64,000 bases of DNA from Actinomycetes bacterium (GTDB lineage Bacteria > Actinomycetota > Acidimicrobiia > Acidimicrobiales > RAAP-2): assembly GCA_021794655.1 (NCBI GenBank), contig JAJYQJ010000112.1:37999-101998 (forward strand), given 5' to 3'. Both the position numbers and the translations under genes were made by a program. Below are positions 44,611-53,418 of this stretch, in pieces; the first letter of the stretch is position 1; each line of letters opens with the position of its first letter. The notes below the pieces were generated by a model. It saw nothing but the letters and a program-made list of their open reading frames with translations. It did no database searches and had not been told where the DNA came from.

Positions 44611-45669
44611 ATGGGAAAGGTGAGAAACTTTTCTCCCTGGGCGTACTGGATGATTCGCCTATCGGAGGCGGCGCAACACGACCCGTTGCCGGCCGACCGG
44701 ACGGACCAATTCCAAGGTTGGCGCGATAGAGCAAGAGAGAGACTTGTCGATCTTCTTGGCGAGTCTCCTCAACGAGTAGACCTTGATTTGGAGACCACCG
44801 ATATCGTCCAATGCGAAGGCTACCGGCGTGAACGTGTCGTTTTCGATACGGAAGCTACAATGTCTGTTCCCGCGTACCTTCTGATTCCAAACTCTCGGAA
44901 GTCATCTGGACCTGCGGTGTTGGCTATTCACGGCCACGGCCCCGGCAAGGATGCGATATGTGGTGTTACGAATTCAGGTAATCCTCAATCGTTGGATACC
45001 AACTTCGACGATGCTCTAAGCGATGGACAGGACTACGCCGTCGCGCTTGTAAGACATGGATTTGTCGTGCTGGCTCCCGACCTTCGCTGTTTTGGCGAGC
45101 GTGCCGACTGGGAGCCCGAAGACCGCTACTTGTGCGATGGGAACTTGGTGCACGCAACGATGGCAGGCACGAACCCGATGACCTTGAACCTTTGGGATCT
45201 AATGCGGTCCATCGACGTTCTTTTGGATCACCAACTCGTAGACGAGACGCGCGTTGGCGTAGTCGGATTCTCCTACGGCGCTACGCTGGCCCTATTCCTG
45301 TCCGCATTGGACGATCGAGTAGCTGCCACAGTGGTCAGTGGCTACTTTTCATCGTGGGCCGAGTCCCACAAAGTGCCGTGGAACATGTGTGGTTCCCAGG
45401 TCTTCTCAGGGATGCTCGGAGAGTTCGAGCACGTCGACCTTGGGGCTCTCATCTGTCCGAGGCCGCTTCTAATAGAGACGGGATCTGAAGACCTGCTCTT
45501 TCCGCTCAGCGCAGCGCAGCGCTCGGTCGAAGAACTGCAGAAGGTCTACTTGGCATTCGGGGTGTCGGATAAGTTGGTCCATGACGTGTTTCACGGAGAG
45601 CACGCGTGGCATGGGGCAAAGGCGTATCGGTTCTTGAAGCGCTGGCTGTTTGACCCGACGACTAGCTGA
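44611..45669 (+). CDS. Alpha/beta hydrolase (dienelactone-hydrolase/acetyl-xylan-esterase-like)
   Basis: 352-residue serine hydrolase without signal peptide. Oxyanion region AIHGHGPGKD, nucleophile elbow GFSYGA, catalytic Asp in TGSEDLLFP and His in GEHAWHG complete the triad. The fold and length match the Abhydrolase_7 type group (carbohydrate esterases and relatives). It begins one base after the binding-protein stop, so it belongs to the transporter operon and probably deacylates the imported compound or opens a lactone. Which reaction is inference. Confidence 0.87.
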   Translation: MGKVRNFSPWAYWMIRLSEAAQHDPLPADRTDQFQGWRDRARERLVDLLGESPQRVDLDLETTDIVQCEGYRRERVVFDTEATMSVPAYLLIPNSRKSSGPAVLAIHGHGPGKDAICGVTNSGNPQSLDTNFDDALSDGQDYAVALVRHGFVVLAPDLRCFGERADWEPEDRYLCDGNLVHATMAGTNPMTLNLWDLMRSIDVLLDHQLVDETRVGVVGFSYGATLALFLSALDDRVAATVVSGYFSSWAESHKVPWNMCGSQVFSGMLGEFEHVDLGALICPRPLLIETGSEDLLFPLSAAQRSVEELQKVYLAFGVSDKLVHDVFHGEHAWHGAKAYRFLKRWLFDPTTS

Positions 45670-45674
45670 TCGAC

Positions 45675-45714
45675 CCTGACGGCTCAGGTCAAAGTCTAAC
45701 CCGGCGTGTTAGAC
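45675..45714. terminator. Two tandem hairpins between convergent genes
   Basis: In the 48-base gap between convergent stops, CCTGA-cggc-TCAGG (45675-45688) is followed by a perfect GTCTAAC-ccggcgt-GTTAGAC (45694-45714). This suits a bidirectional terminator. No long T-tract follows, as is common in high-GC actinobacteria. Confidence 0.6.
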
Positions 45715-45717
45715 GTC

Positions 45718-46503
45718 TTAGTCGAGCAGCGTTGCGGAGTCAGAGTCGAGGTAGAGGGTTGCTCGATCTACGTTGCGAAGGATTGACGCAGGGCAGGCGG
45801 TGGTGATTGGTCCCGTTAGAGCAGAGTTGACCGCGACCGCCTTTCTGGATTCAGGGGCGACCGCGATGAGCTGTCGTGCCTGAATCATCGTCGGGATAGT
45901 TACGGTTATCGCACGTTTGGGGACAGTTTCCAAAGTGGGGAAGTGACCTTCTCCGACTTGTTGAAGTCGGCTTGCTTCGTCGAGTTTGACAACCTTTACG
46001 AGTACCGAGTCCTGAAAGTCGGCGACCGGGGGGTCGTTGAAGGCCAGATGTCCGTTCTCGCCGATCCCGACGCAGCACAAGTCCAAAGGGTGTTGTTTTA
46101 TGAGTCGCGCGTATCGCCTCGACTCTTCATCTGGATCGGCCAGGCCGTCGATAAAGTGAGCACTGTTCGGATTCACGCAGTTCGCTATTCGTTCACGGAT
46201 CCAACGCTGAAAACCGGCTGGGTGATCGGGTCCGACACCGACGTATTCGTCGAGATGAAACAAGTTGACGCTAGACCAGGGGATATCAGGTAGACAGACA
46301 AGCTCAGTTATGAATTCGATCTGTGAATTGCCGGTCGCAAACATCAAGTTGGCGGTGCCATTCTCCGCCACCGCATCTCTAATCACCGCGCCGGCTTTCT
46401 GGGCGGCTGCAAGTGCCATCGATGAAGTGTTTGCGTGGACGCTTACTTTGAGGTTGCCAAAGACGAACTCTTCGACGTCAGGCGCTGCCACCGTCGCCGC
46501 CAT
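45718..46503 (-). CDS. nagB: Glucosamine-6-phosphate deaminase / isomerase family
   Basis: Converts glucosamine-6-phosphate to fructose-6-phosphate and ammonia in NagB, with 6-phosphogluconolactonase-like relatives. Motifs are those of true NagB: ATGNSQIEFI, FHLDEYVG with the catalytic Asp, and GIGENGHLAFNDPP with the catalytic His/Glu. ATG 46503 (261 residues) is used; GTG 46515 is possible. It lies 9-21 bases after the Gfo/Idh gene on the same strand. The N-terminal strand and SATLLD end differ from E. coli NagB, so the exact aminosugar phosphate may vary. Confidence 0.88.
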   Translation of the reverse strand: MAATVAAPDVEEFVFGNLKVSVHANTSSMALAAAQKAGAVIRDAVAENGTANLMFATGNSQIEFITELVCLPDIPWSSVNLFHLDEYVGVGPDHPAGFQRWIRERIANCVNPNSAHFIDGLADPDEESRRYARLIKQHPLDLCCVGIGENGHLAFNDPPVADFQDSVLVKVVKLDEASRLQQVGEGHFPTLETVPKRAITVTIPTMIQARQLIAVAPESRKAVAVNSALTGPITTACPASILRNVDRATLYLDSDSATLLD

Positions 46504-46524
46504 CCACCCGTCCACAGGTCCTGA

Positions 46525-47628
46525 CTACCAGTCGGCCCAACCCTTCGGGACGACGACTTCGTTTACGGTCCTTGGATCAACTGGTCGGCGCTTTTCCGAG
46601 GCGTCGTAGACGGCAAAACATAGCTGGAGCACCTTGGTCGCCTCCTCGGCACTCATAGCAGCGTCGGTTCCATCGATCAGCGCTTCGACGAAGTGCGCCG
46701 AAGATCTCTTGAATCCAGTAGACCAGTTAGCCTCGATGTCAGCGAACTCGGTAGTCGTGATGTTGCCCTCTGTTCCTTGATGAAGGATGACCGGCGCCAT
46801 GTCGAGCATCTCGCCCGTTGCTCGCGTCACCCAGATTAGGCCTTCGTCGCCTTGGATCTCGAAGAATTCGTCAGCGCCGTAGAAGCTGGATTTCATCCAA
46901 AGCTTTGGCGCGTAGTTCACCTCCATAGTTCCGATCAGGTCCGGGTCTTCGTACTCGAAGATACAGGCGCACGGCTCGAAGAAGAGATCCCTTCTGTGTA
47001 CAACTGCTTGGACCGAAGTTATGTCTTGGTCGACCAGCCAAGTCGCCATAGCGTACTTGTGGACCATGTCATCGAATAGGTGACCCCCTGGGCTTCGAGA
47101 GTCCAATCGCCACTCGTAACCTTCTACCCTGAGGTTGTTCTGGAACACCGAGTCGGTCTGTCCAACGAGGGTCTTTATGCGTATCGCGGTCGGCCGGCCT
47201 ATCGCACCCTCAACCACGAGCCGCTTTGCCAATTCGAGAGGTGGGTAGTGCACGAAACACTCACTGACCCGCAAGACCTTCCCACATTCATCTGCCGTCG
47301 CGCTCATCTCTCGCGCATCCGATATTGAGTTTGCGACCGGTTTTTGAACTGATACGTGCTTTCCTGCGCGCAGCGCCGCGATGACGTGATCGTGATGAAG
47401 ATGCGTCGGCGTGAGGACCTCTACTGCGTCGATCTCGTCGTCTGCCAGAATGTCGTCGATGCGCGTATAGACTTTAGGGACGTTCCACTTCTTCGCAGCA
47501 TCTTGAGCGACGTCTTGATTCACGTCGCATACGGCCAGAACGTCGCACTTGGGGTGCTCCAGATAGCCGGCTACATTTAGATCGGCAATATTGCCTGCAC
47601 CAATTACTCCCAGACGCACCTTTTCCAC
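46525..47628 (-). CDS. Gfo/Idh/MocA family oxidoreductase
   Basis: NAD(P)-dependent sugar or inositol dehydrogenase fold, 367 residues. N-terminal LGVIGAGNIADLNVAGYLEH, the segment LTPTHLHHDHVIAALRAGKHV, and QKPVANS in place of the usual EKP (Glu to Gln). Catalytic-region GGHLFDDMVHK retains Asp and His. GTG 47628 is preceded by GGAGG; the longer frame to 47661 is not needed. It forms a two-gene unit with nagB, converging on the transporter operon, which suggests the island handles an amino sugar or inositol-like compound (inference). Confidence 0.9.
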   Translation of the reverse strand: MEKVRLGVIGAGNIADLNVAGYLEHPKCDVLAVCDVNQDVAQDAAKKWNVPKVYTRIDDILADDEIDAVEVLTPTHLHHDHVIAALRAGKHVSVQKPVANSISDAREMSATADECGKVLRVSECFVHYPPLELAKRLVVEGAIGRPTAIRIKTLVGQTDSVFQNNLRVEGYEWRLDSRSPGGHLFDDMVHKYAMATWLVDQDITSVQAVVHRRDLFFEPCACIFEYEDPDLIGTMEVNYAPKLWMKSSFYGADEFFEIQGDEGLIWVTRATGEMLDMAPVILHQGTEGNITTTEFADIEANWSTGFKRSSAHFVEALIDGTDAAMSAEEATKVLQLCFAVYDASEKRRPVDPRTVNEVVVPKGWADW

Positions 47629-47896
47629 GGTTCCTCCTAAATTGTGTTGTCCGTGTACCAACTCGCACCCGCGACCCTACACAGAATCCGACGGATATGG
47701 AAACGGGCGCCGTCGCAGGGATCCCCCGGCGGTCTGCTCCTACACCGCGGATCGCCCGAGGATCGATTCAACCGAGGCGCCAACGGTTGTGTAGCCTGGA
47801 TGTTCGAGACGTCTGGTTGTTGCGCTGTGATCAGCGCGCAGATCTTGGTTTGGTGCTGCGTTTGTCCTGGTCGAGGCTGGAGCCGTTCTTGGCCCG

Positions 47897-48277
47897 TTAA
47901 GGCTTGTAGTCCGGGTCTTGCTGGAGTTCTATCGTGTTACCCGCTGGATCTACAACCCAGATCTGGACGATCTCTTTCGGGCCTTGGGTCGCCCGCACGT
48001 ACTCGATGTTCTTGGCCTCGAGCTCTGCGATCGCCTCGTTGAGATCGGCGATGCCGAGGCAGAAGTGCGGACCGGTCGGATCGATCCCCGAGCCTTGCAT
48101 CGGGGCGTCCACGAGGTGTATCTGGGCATCTGCGGCTTGGAACCACGAACCACGGACGCCAGGGACGTCGGGCCTCTCGGTAGGTTCCATTCCGAAAACC
48201 GACGAGTAAAACCGGACCGTGTCCTCCAACGACCCGACGACGTTCGACGAGGCGTGCATCACGCGTGTGACCTTCAA
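47897..48277 (-). CDS. VOC family protein (glyoxalase-like)
   Basis: 126-residue vicinal-oxygen-chelate protein. First half VMHASSNVVGSLEDTVRFYSSVFGM-type with His8, second half GPHFCLGIADLNEAIAEL with His and the C-terminal IWVVDPAGNTIELQQDP containing the metal-ligand Glu. These three positions match glyoxalase I/dioxygenase-type metal sites. TTG start with AGGAGGAG upstream (48287-48294). It stands alone on its strand. Substrate unknown. Confidence 0.85.
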   Translation of the reverse strand: MKVTRVMHASSNVVGSLEDTVRFYSSVFGMEPTERPDVPGVRGSWFQAADAQIHLVDAPMQGSGIDPTGPHFCLGIADLNEAIAELEAKNIEYVRATQGPKEIVQIWVVDPAGNTIELQQDPDYKP

Positions 48278-48719
48278 CCTATCTCCTCCTGGCGACTACT
48301 CGCTGTCTTGGACTTTCTCTCTCAGCCCAAACTTAGCTCGGAACCGTACTTCACATTACCGCATGGGGTACAACCCAGCTCAGAGTAGTCCCAGCTCACA
48401 CAGAGCCGAAGGAGGCGCTCTGAAGGTATAGCACCCAGTCGGCGCCGACCAACATCCTCCCAGGGTGATCGAGATGTAGCGCGCGCTTGGTTGAATGCGT
48501 TATCGTATTGCCTGCCGGTGCGGGGTGCGGTGGTCGCACCCCCCGTGACCCCGCCTCCGCGCCGGCAACTTGGCGAGCCACAGCGAGCCGGCGTGCGAGA
48601 CCGTTCTTCACAAGGGCCGGAGATCCTCTCTTGGCGACGGAGAAATTTTTCCTGTCATTCGAACCGTTTGGAGAATATGATGCACTGAGGAGGCAAATTC
48701 TTTAGAAGCGAGGGGGGCC
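48278..48719. other. Intergenic region with GC-rich hairpin and TetR gene promoter
   Basis: 442 bases without a credible gene. GGGGTGCG-gtggt-CGCACCCC (48522-48542) is a perfect 8-bp hairpin embedded in GC-rich inverted sequence up to about 48590. Downstream, CTGTCA (48652-48657), 18 bases and TATGAT (48676-48681) form a candidate promoter for the TetR gene. Confidence 0.55.
48652..48681 (+). promoter_or_regulatory. Candidate promoter of the TetR-family gene
   Basis: -35 CTGTCA and -10 TATGAT with an 18-base spacer, in the AT-rich stretch about 40 bases before the ATG at 48720. No clear palindrome for autoregulation was found around it. Confidence 0.45.
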
Positions 48720-49304
48720 ATGAAGGATGGGGTTGATCGCCGGAGCAGGATCTTGACGACCGCGGGCGAGCTCTTTGCGGCGCGGGGGGTCCAGACGACG
48801 ACGGTGAGAGAGATCGGTGACGCAGTCGGAGTGCTCTCGGGGAGCCTCTATCACTACTTCGATTCAAAAGAAGAAATCGTCTTGGAGATCGTCTCGGCTT
48901 TCATAGGCGAACTCCGTGATCGGTCGCTCAGCGTGGCTGCGTCAACAAGTGAACCAGTCTCGTGTTTACGTGAGCTTTTCGCGGCGACTACTGACGTACT
49001 GTTGGCTCACCAAGATGCCTGTCTGATCTATCAGAACGATGCGACGTGTTTGAATACGTGGCCGGGGTTTCGTCCGCTGGCCGATCAGATGCGCGAGATA
49101 CATCTAATCTGGGCAGGGGTTGTCGAAGACGGAGTCGAAGCTGGGCACATCAGAGTAGAAGTCGACCCGTCGCTGTTTGCCTATCTGGCGATCGACTCGA
49201 TCTGCGATTCGCTCAACTGGTCCCGGTCCGTCGACGGAGTCGGGTTCGCGACGGTCGCCAACATCTGCACCGAGGTGCTGCTCAGCGGGTGCTTGAACCA
49301 ATGA
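48720..49304 (+). CDS. TetR/AcrR family transcriptional regulator (KstR2-like)
   Basis: 194-residue repressor. The N-terminal helix-turn-helix spans residues about 10-55 (ILTTAGELFAARGVQTTTVREIGDAVGVLSGSLYHYFDSKEE in outline: start ILTTAGELFA, recognition helix SGSLYHYF). The ligand domain follows, with YQNDATCL and HLIWAGVVEDGVEAGHIR typical of the acyl-CoA-responsive FadR/KstR2-type group. ATG start after GAGGGGG. It probably senses an acyl-CoA; targets could be nearby lipid genes such as the acyl-CoA synthetase, but no shared operator was identified. Confidence 0.88.
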   Translation: MKDGVDRRSRILTTAGELFAARGVQTTTVREIGDAVGVLSGSLYHYFDSKEEIVLEIVSAFIGELRDRSLSVAASTSEPVSCLRELFAATTDVLLAHQDACLIYQNDATCLNTWPGFRPLADQMREIHLIWAGVVEDGVEAGHIRVEVDPSLFAYLAIDSICDSLNWSRSVDGVGFATVANICTEVLLSGCLNQ

Positions 49305-49340
49305 ACCGCTGACCCACGGAACTCGGGGCCAAAGCTCAGT

Positions 49341-50183
49341 TCAGCTCAGGTCTTGCAGGTCGAACTCGCTCGACCCCTGCCACTCTCGTTCCCAGGGGCC
49401 ATCCCGCACGTCGTCAACGGAGACGTCATCTGGGACGTCGACTGGGTGAACGACGTTTCCTTCGCTCATCACGATCGGGAGCTTTGCTATCCACGTTTCG
49501 TCGCTTAACGCACCCGGACCTTCTTCGTCCGAGGCCTGATCTGGTGACGCTTCAAATATTCCAATCGTCGTCGGGGCCGCGTTCGCCAACCCGGACTCGT
49601 CCACCCACGGTATCGGCACGTCGCACCTGAATACGAGCTCTGCGCCCGGCTTGCAGACTCTCTCCAAGACGCCAACCCACATTTCGGGAACACCGACGAC
49701 GACGCCGCGTCGAGCATCTTCGATAGCGGACCATTCGCCGGCTACGCCACGAGTGCTCGTAACCGCGAAGTGAGCGTGGTCTCCAAAGAGGATCTCAGTT
49801 GCCGGTATCTCCCACGGCACCAAGAACAGCCGAGTTACTGATCGGCGCACCGCGACGCGCAACGGCCTCCCGCTCACCTTCATCGGCCGCACCCCCATTA
49901 CGAGATACTCTTCTGCAGCGGTTGTGAAGAGGGTCTCGTCTGGTTCGTCGTTCTCTATCTGCCACGGGTCGCCCTCTGTCGCTCGAAAGGCCGTCCCGCC
50001 GTCTGCGCCCGCTGTTTCTATGAGTTCTTGCATGCCTTCGGACTTCATCTGTAGTACAACCGGCGGGAGCCGGCGGTGCCCTACGCAGACGACCTCGCGT
50101 CCAGCTGAATCAGTCGCAAACTCAAAACGCCCCGACTCCAAGACGGCAGCTTCCAAGGGGGTCTTTGGCGTATACGTGATCAT
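49341..50183 (-). CDS. Hypothetical acidic protein, unrecognised
   Basis: About 280 residues, no signal peptide or membrane helix. The sequence is beta-rich and acidic, ending DGPWEREWQGSSEFDLQDLS. A middle segment reads FGDHAHFAVTSTRGVAGEW and RVCKPGAELVFRCDVPIPW. I recognise no family; superficially it could be a ligand-binding or acetoacetate-decarboxylase-like barrel, but no catalytic motif is visible. ATG 50183 is preferred to GTG 50192 because AAGGGGGG stands just upstream. Convergent with the TetR gene (36 bases between stops). Confidence 0.6.
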   Translation of the reverse strand: MITYTPKTPLEAAVLESGRFEFATDSAGREVVCVGHRRLPPVVLQMKSEGMQELIETAGADGGTAFRATEGDPWQIENDEPDETLFTTAAEEYLVMGVRPMKVSGRPLRVAVRRSVTRLFLVPWEIPATEILFGDHAHFAVTSTRGVAGEWSAIEDARRGVVVGVPEMWVGVLERVCKPGAELVFRCDVPIPWVDESGLANAAPTTIGIFEASPDQASDEEGPGALSDETWIAKLPIVMSEGNVVHPVDVPDDVSVDDVRDGPWEREWQGSSEFDLQDLS

Positions 50184-50230
50184 CTTTTCCACCCCCCTTT
50201 CTCAAAGTGGCCGCTTCTGCAACATCCGCC

Positions 50231-50253
50231 GGTACTCCCGATATGCGGGTACC
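50231..50253 (-). promoter_or_regulatory. Inverted repeat upstream of the acidic protein gene
   Basis: GGTACTCCCGATATGCGGGTACC: arms GGTA-CCCG and CGGGTACC around a short centre, with one unpaired base. It lies about 48 bases before the start of the unrecognised gene, a sensible operator position. It could equally be a hairpin in its leader. Confidence 0.35.
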
Positions 50254-50475
50254 CTCCAATCCTAGGGCGCAAAGCACGACAATGCCAGGCCGTCCGGGTT
50301 CGACGAGGACGCCGATATTCCAAGATCGCCTGGTCGACACGGTCAACGGTGGTTCTTGACTCCTCAGAGGATGCATAGGAACTCCAGGCGAGGACCGTTC
50401 GCAAGTTCGTAAGAACGACTTGTATCTCGTCGCAGGATCGAGATGCGGAGACAACTGACTCTGGCTGAGATCCGC

Positions 50476-52053
50476 TCAAGTCGCGGGAACGTGGGGGCGT
50501 TGCCCCGGCTCTTGGCGTGGCACGGATTGGGTGGCGGGAAGCGGGTAGGGAGGTTGGTTGGTCGCGAGTTCTACAAAGTCCAAGCTTGTGCACCCTTGCG
50601 CTGTAAGTGCTGCGACGCTATTTGAGACGGGGGGAAGCTGTGGAACGGTCGTGTTCTTGGATCTCATGTTCAACGTTCCGGTGAGATCTCCGACGGTCGA
50701 CCTCCTCCAAGCGGAGATGTTCGGTGCTTTCACGCCGAACCTCGCCTCTAGGAAGCGGAGCTGTGAGGTGTGGTCGAAGGTCTCCGAACAGATGTAGCCA
50801 CCACGGCTGAACGGCGAGATAACGAGTGTCGGGACCCGAAATCCAAGCCCTATCGGTCCCGCTATTTGGTGCGCGTCGGCGGGCAGCGGCCGGACCGTCA
50901 CGTACTCGCCGGGGGTGCCAGGTGGAGCTACCGGAGGGGCGACGTGGTCGAAGAACCCGTCGTTCTCGTCGTACATGTGGAACAGGACGGTCTTTGACCA
51001 GAGTGCCTCGTTGGAGACGAGAGTGGAGAGGACCTGCTCGGTGAACCACTCCCCGCGAGAGGGAGGGGCAGGCGGATGCTCGTCGTATCCAAGTGGTGGA
51101 ATGATCCAGCTCACCTTGGGCAAGGTCCCGTTTTTCACGTCGGATGCGAAGTCGGTCGGAAACGTAGACGCGAACGCGTTCTTGTAAAGAGGTGACGAAG
51201 GATTCGAGTACTGCGAGAAGTAGGGAAGGATTGAGTCCGTCACCGCGAGGACGTCCGGGGAGGTCGGCTGGTAAGCGGCTCCCGGCGGGTTGTAGACCTT
51301 CCAGGTGACACCTGCGTCCTCTAAGACCTCGGGCATGGTTGTCCAGTTAACGCTGAATCTCGCGTCGGGATTCGGGTTTGTGATCAGCACCGGACCCCCG
51401 TGTGTTCCCGCCGGGTCTATCGTGCCCGAGATCGCCATCAAGCGGTTCGGATGTGTTGGACCGAGCACCGAGCAGTGGTACGCGTCACATATCGTAAAGG
51501 CGTCCGCCAACGCGTAGTAGTAGGCGAGGTCAGATCGCTCGTAGTAGCCCATCGTGAGCACTCCGTTGACAGGTCCCTCGTGTTGTGGGGAGGTGTGCAC
51601 CTCCACGAACGCGTTCATCTTCCCGTTCGCTCGACACTCGTGCTGGGGGCGCCAGTTGTGAGTCAGGTCGTGGATGCACTCAGCTGCGTTCGTCTTAATC
51701 GTGTTGAGGTGGAACGGCAACTGGTAACCCTTTGGCGGGCGAGTGGTGTTCGCGGGGAACGGCTGTGCGAAGACCCCTGGGCTATTTGCAGGATGGTGGT
51801 TGAAACCGTTCACCCCGGGATAGGTTCCATAGTAGTGATCGAAAGACCGGTTCTCTTGCATCAAGAAGACCACGTGTTCTATGGCGCCGAGATCAGACCC
51901 GGCAGGTCGTACAGATGACGCTTTTTGAATGGTCGAGGAGCCAGACGTCCCACAAGCGGCGAGAAACGCACCGGCGCCGGTAGCCGCTGCGGCGCCGAGG
52001 AACTGCCTCCGATCGATCCCGTCACGCTTGCCCAGAAACCCGTTTGGACTCAT
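50476..52053 (-). CDS. Tat-exported phospholipase C / phosphoesterase lipoprotein
   Basis: 525-residue member of the bacterial phosphoesterase (AcpA/non-haemolytic phospholipase C) family, hydrolysing phosphate esters such as phosphatidylcholine head groups. Tat motif DRRQFLG (residues 14-20), then AAAATGAGAFLAAC with a lipobox Cys34, so it is exported folded and lipid-anchored. Active-site region HVVFLMQENRSFDHYYG, later HPNRLMAISG, and metal/His segments FHMYDENDGFFDHV and VISPFSRGG. The C-terminus is Pro/Gln-rich. It may scavenge phosphate or lipid; no PhoB-like box was checked successfully. Confidence 0.92.
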   Translation of the reverse strand: MSPNGFLGKRDGIDRRQFLGAAAATGAGAFLAACGTSGSSTIQKASSVRPAGSDLGAIEHVVFLMQENRSFDHYYGTYPGVNGFNHHPANSPGVFAQPFPANTTRPPKGYQLPFHLNTIKTNAAECIHDLTHNWRPQHECRANGKMNAFVEVHTSPQHEGPVNGVLTMGYYERSDLAYYYALADAFTICDAYHCSVLGPTHPNRLMAISGTIDPAGTHGGPVLITNPNPDARFSVNWTTMPEVLEDAGVTWKVYNPPGAAYQPTSPDVLAVTDSILPYFSQYSNPSSPLYKNAFASTFPTDFASDVKNGTLPKVSWIIPPLGYDEHPPAPPSRGEWFTEQVLSTLVSNEALWSKTVLFHMYDENDGFFDHVAPPVAPPGTPGEYVTVRPLPADAHQIAGPIGLGFRVPTLVISPFSRGGYICSETFDHTSQLRFLEARFGVKAPNISAWRRSTVGDLTGTLNMRSKNTTVPQLPPVSNSVAALTAQGCTSLDFVELATNQPPYPLPATQSVPRQEPGQRPHVPAT

Positions 52054-52115
52054 CTCTTTGGACCTCCCTTTTCGATTACGTTAGCCGCCCGAGCGTCGCC
52101 GTGCCGTGACCGCTC

Positions 52116-53357
52116 TTAGAGCCTCCCCGACAGGTAGTCCGCGTACGCAGAGAGATCGAGGAGGCCATGGCCCGAGTAGCTGAACAAGATGACCGTTTCC
52201 TCTCCGGCGTCCTTGGCCGCTACAGCGGCGTCGATGACGGCTCGGATCGCGTGGCTCGTCTCAGGGGCCGGCACGGTGCCTTGAACTCTCGCGAACTTAA
52301 CCGCGGCTTCAAAGACGACGTCTTGAGGGTAGGCGACCGCCTTCATCCTCCCGGACTTGACGAGGTGGGAGATGATCGGTGAGTCGCCGTGATAGCGCAG
52401 TCCACCCGCGTGTATCGGAGGAGGCTTGAAGTCGTGACCGAGCGTGTACATCGCGAGCAGTGGCGTCATACCTGCGACGTCGCCGAAGTCGTAGTCGAAT
52501 CTGCCTTCGGTCAGGGTCGGACACGACGACGGCTCTACCGCTAAGAACGCGACGTTCTCATCGGGCACGAACGGAAGAGCGATGCCGCCGAGGTTTGAAC
52601 CTCCTCCACAAGAGCCGATGACGATATCTGGTCGTTCCTCGCCGGCGAGGGCCAGTTGCTCTTTGGCCTCCAGGCCGATAACCGTCTGGTGAAGCAGGAC
52701 GTGGTTCAAGACGGACCCGAGCGCGTAATGGGAGTCCTCGCGTGACACCGCGTCTCTTACGGCGTCGCTAATTGCGCTCCCGAGGGATCCAGGATCCGAG
52801 GGGTCGTCGACCGGGGAGGCTTCTACTTCTCCTCCCCAGACTTCGATCATCGTGCGGCGGTAGGGCTTCTGATTGAACGACGCGCGCACCATGTAGACCT
52901 TGCACTCGAGTCCGAGAATCGAACAAGCGAACGACAGAGCGCTTCCCCACTGGCCGGCTCCCGTCTCGGTCGCGAGCCTGCGGACTCCTTCTTGCTTGTT
53001 GTAGTAAGCCTGAGGCACCGCGGTGTTCGGTTTGTGCGAGCCGGCCGGAGAGACGGACTCGTCCTTGTAGTAGATCCGCGCCGGCGTCTCCAACGCCGCC
53101 TCCAGGCGGGTCGCGCGAACGAGAGGAGTCGGTCGCCACAGCCTGAGCACGTCGAGCACCTCTCCCGGGATGTCGATCCAGGGCTCTGTGGACACCTCTT
53201 GGCCGATTAGAGCCATCGGAAATATTGGCGAGAGATCGGCCGGGCCGACGGGTTCACGGGTTGCCGGGTGGAGCGGAGGTTGGAGCGGTTGTTCGAGGTG
53301 TGGGACTACGTTGAACCACGCCTCGGGGATAGAGTCTGGGGGAAGATTCCAACGCAT
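52116..53357 (-). CDS. Tryptophan synthase beta-like protein TrpB2
   Basis: PLP enzyme of the TrpB2 (COG1350) group that condenses serine or phosphoserine with indole. PLP Lys109 in [22 protein letters not shown], phosphate loop [11 protein letters not shown] and C-terminal SGHGLLDL. 413 residues with the N-terminal extension typical of TrpB2 versus TrpB1. ATG 53357 with AAAGGAG upstream. No trpA or other trp gene is adjacent, fitting the stand-alone habit of TrpB2. Whether it works in tryptophan synthesis or indole salvage is unknown. Confidence 0.93.
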   Translation of the reverse strand: MRWNLPPDSIPEAWFNVVPHLEQPLQPPLHPATREPVGPADLSPIFPMALIGQEVSTEPWIDIPGEVLDVLRLWRPTPLVRATRLEAALETPARIYYKDESVSPAGSHKPNTAVPQAYYNKQEGVRRLATETGAGQWGSALSFACSILGLECKVYMVRASFNQKPYRRTMIEVWGGEVEASPVDDPSDPGSLGSAISDAVRDAVSREDSHYALGSVLNHVLLHQTVIGLEAKEQLALAGEERPDIVIGSCGGGSNLGGIALPFVPDENVAFLAVEPSSCPTLTEGRFDYDFGDVAGMTPLLAMYTLGHDFKPPPIHAGGLRYHGDSPIISHLVKSGRMKAVAYPQDVVFEAAVKFARVQGTVPAPETSHAIRAVIDAAVAAKDAGEETVILFSYSGHGLLDLSAYADYLSGRL

Positions 53358-53418
53358 CTGTTACGGCTCCTTTCGGATCTCTCACTGACCCACTTCCGAG
53401 ATGCTAGTGCATCGGGTC

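Noticed and set aside
48500..48600. Cobalamin or SAM-type riboswitch
   Set aside because: Some boxes look similar (GCCGGTGC, GCCGGCAACTTGG) but the order of conserved elements does not fit either class, and the downstream TetR gene is not a typical target.
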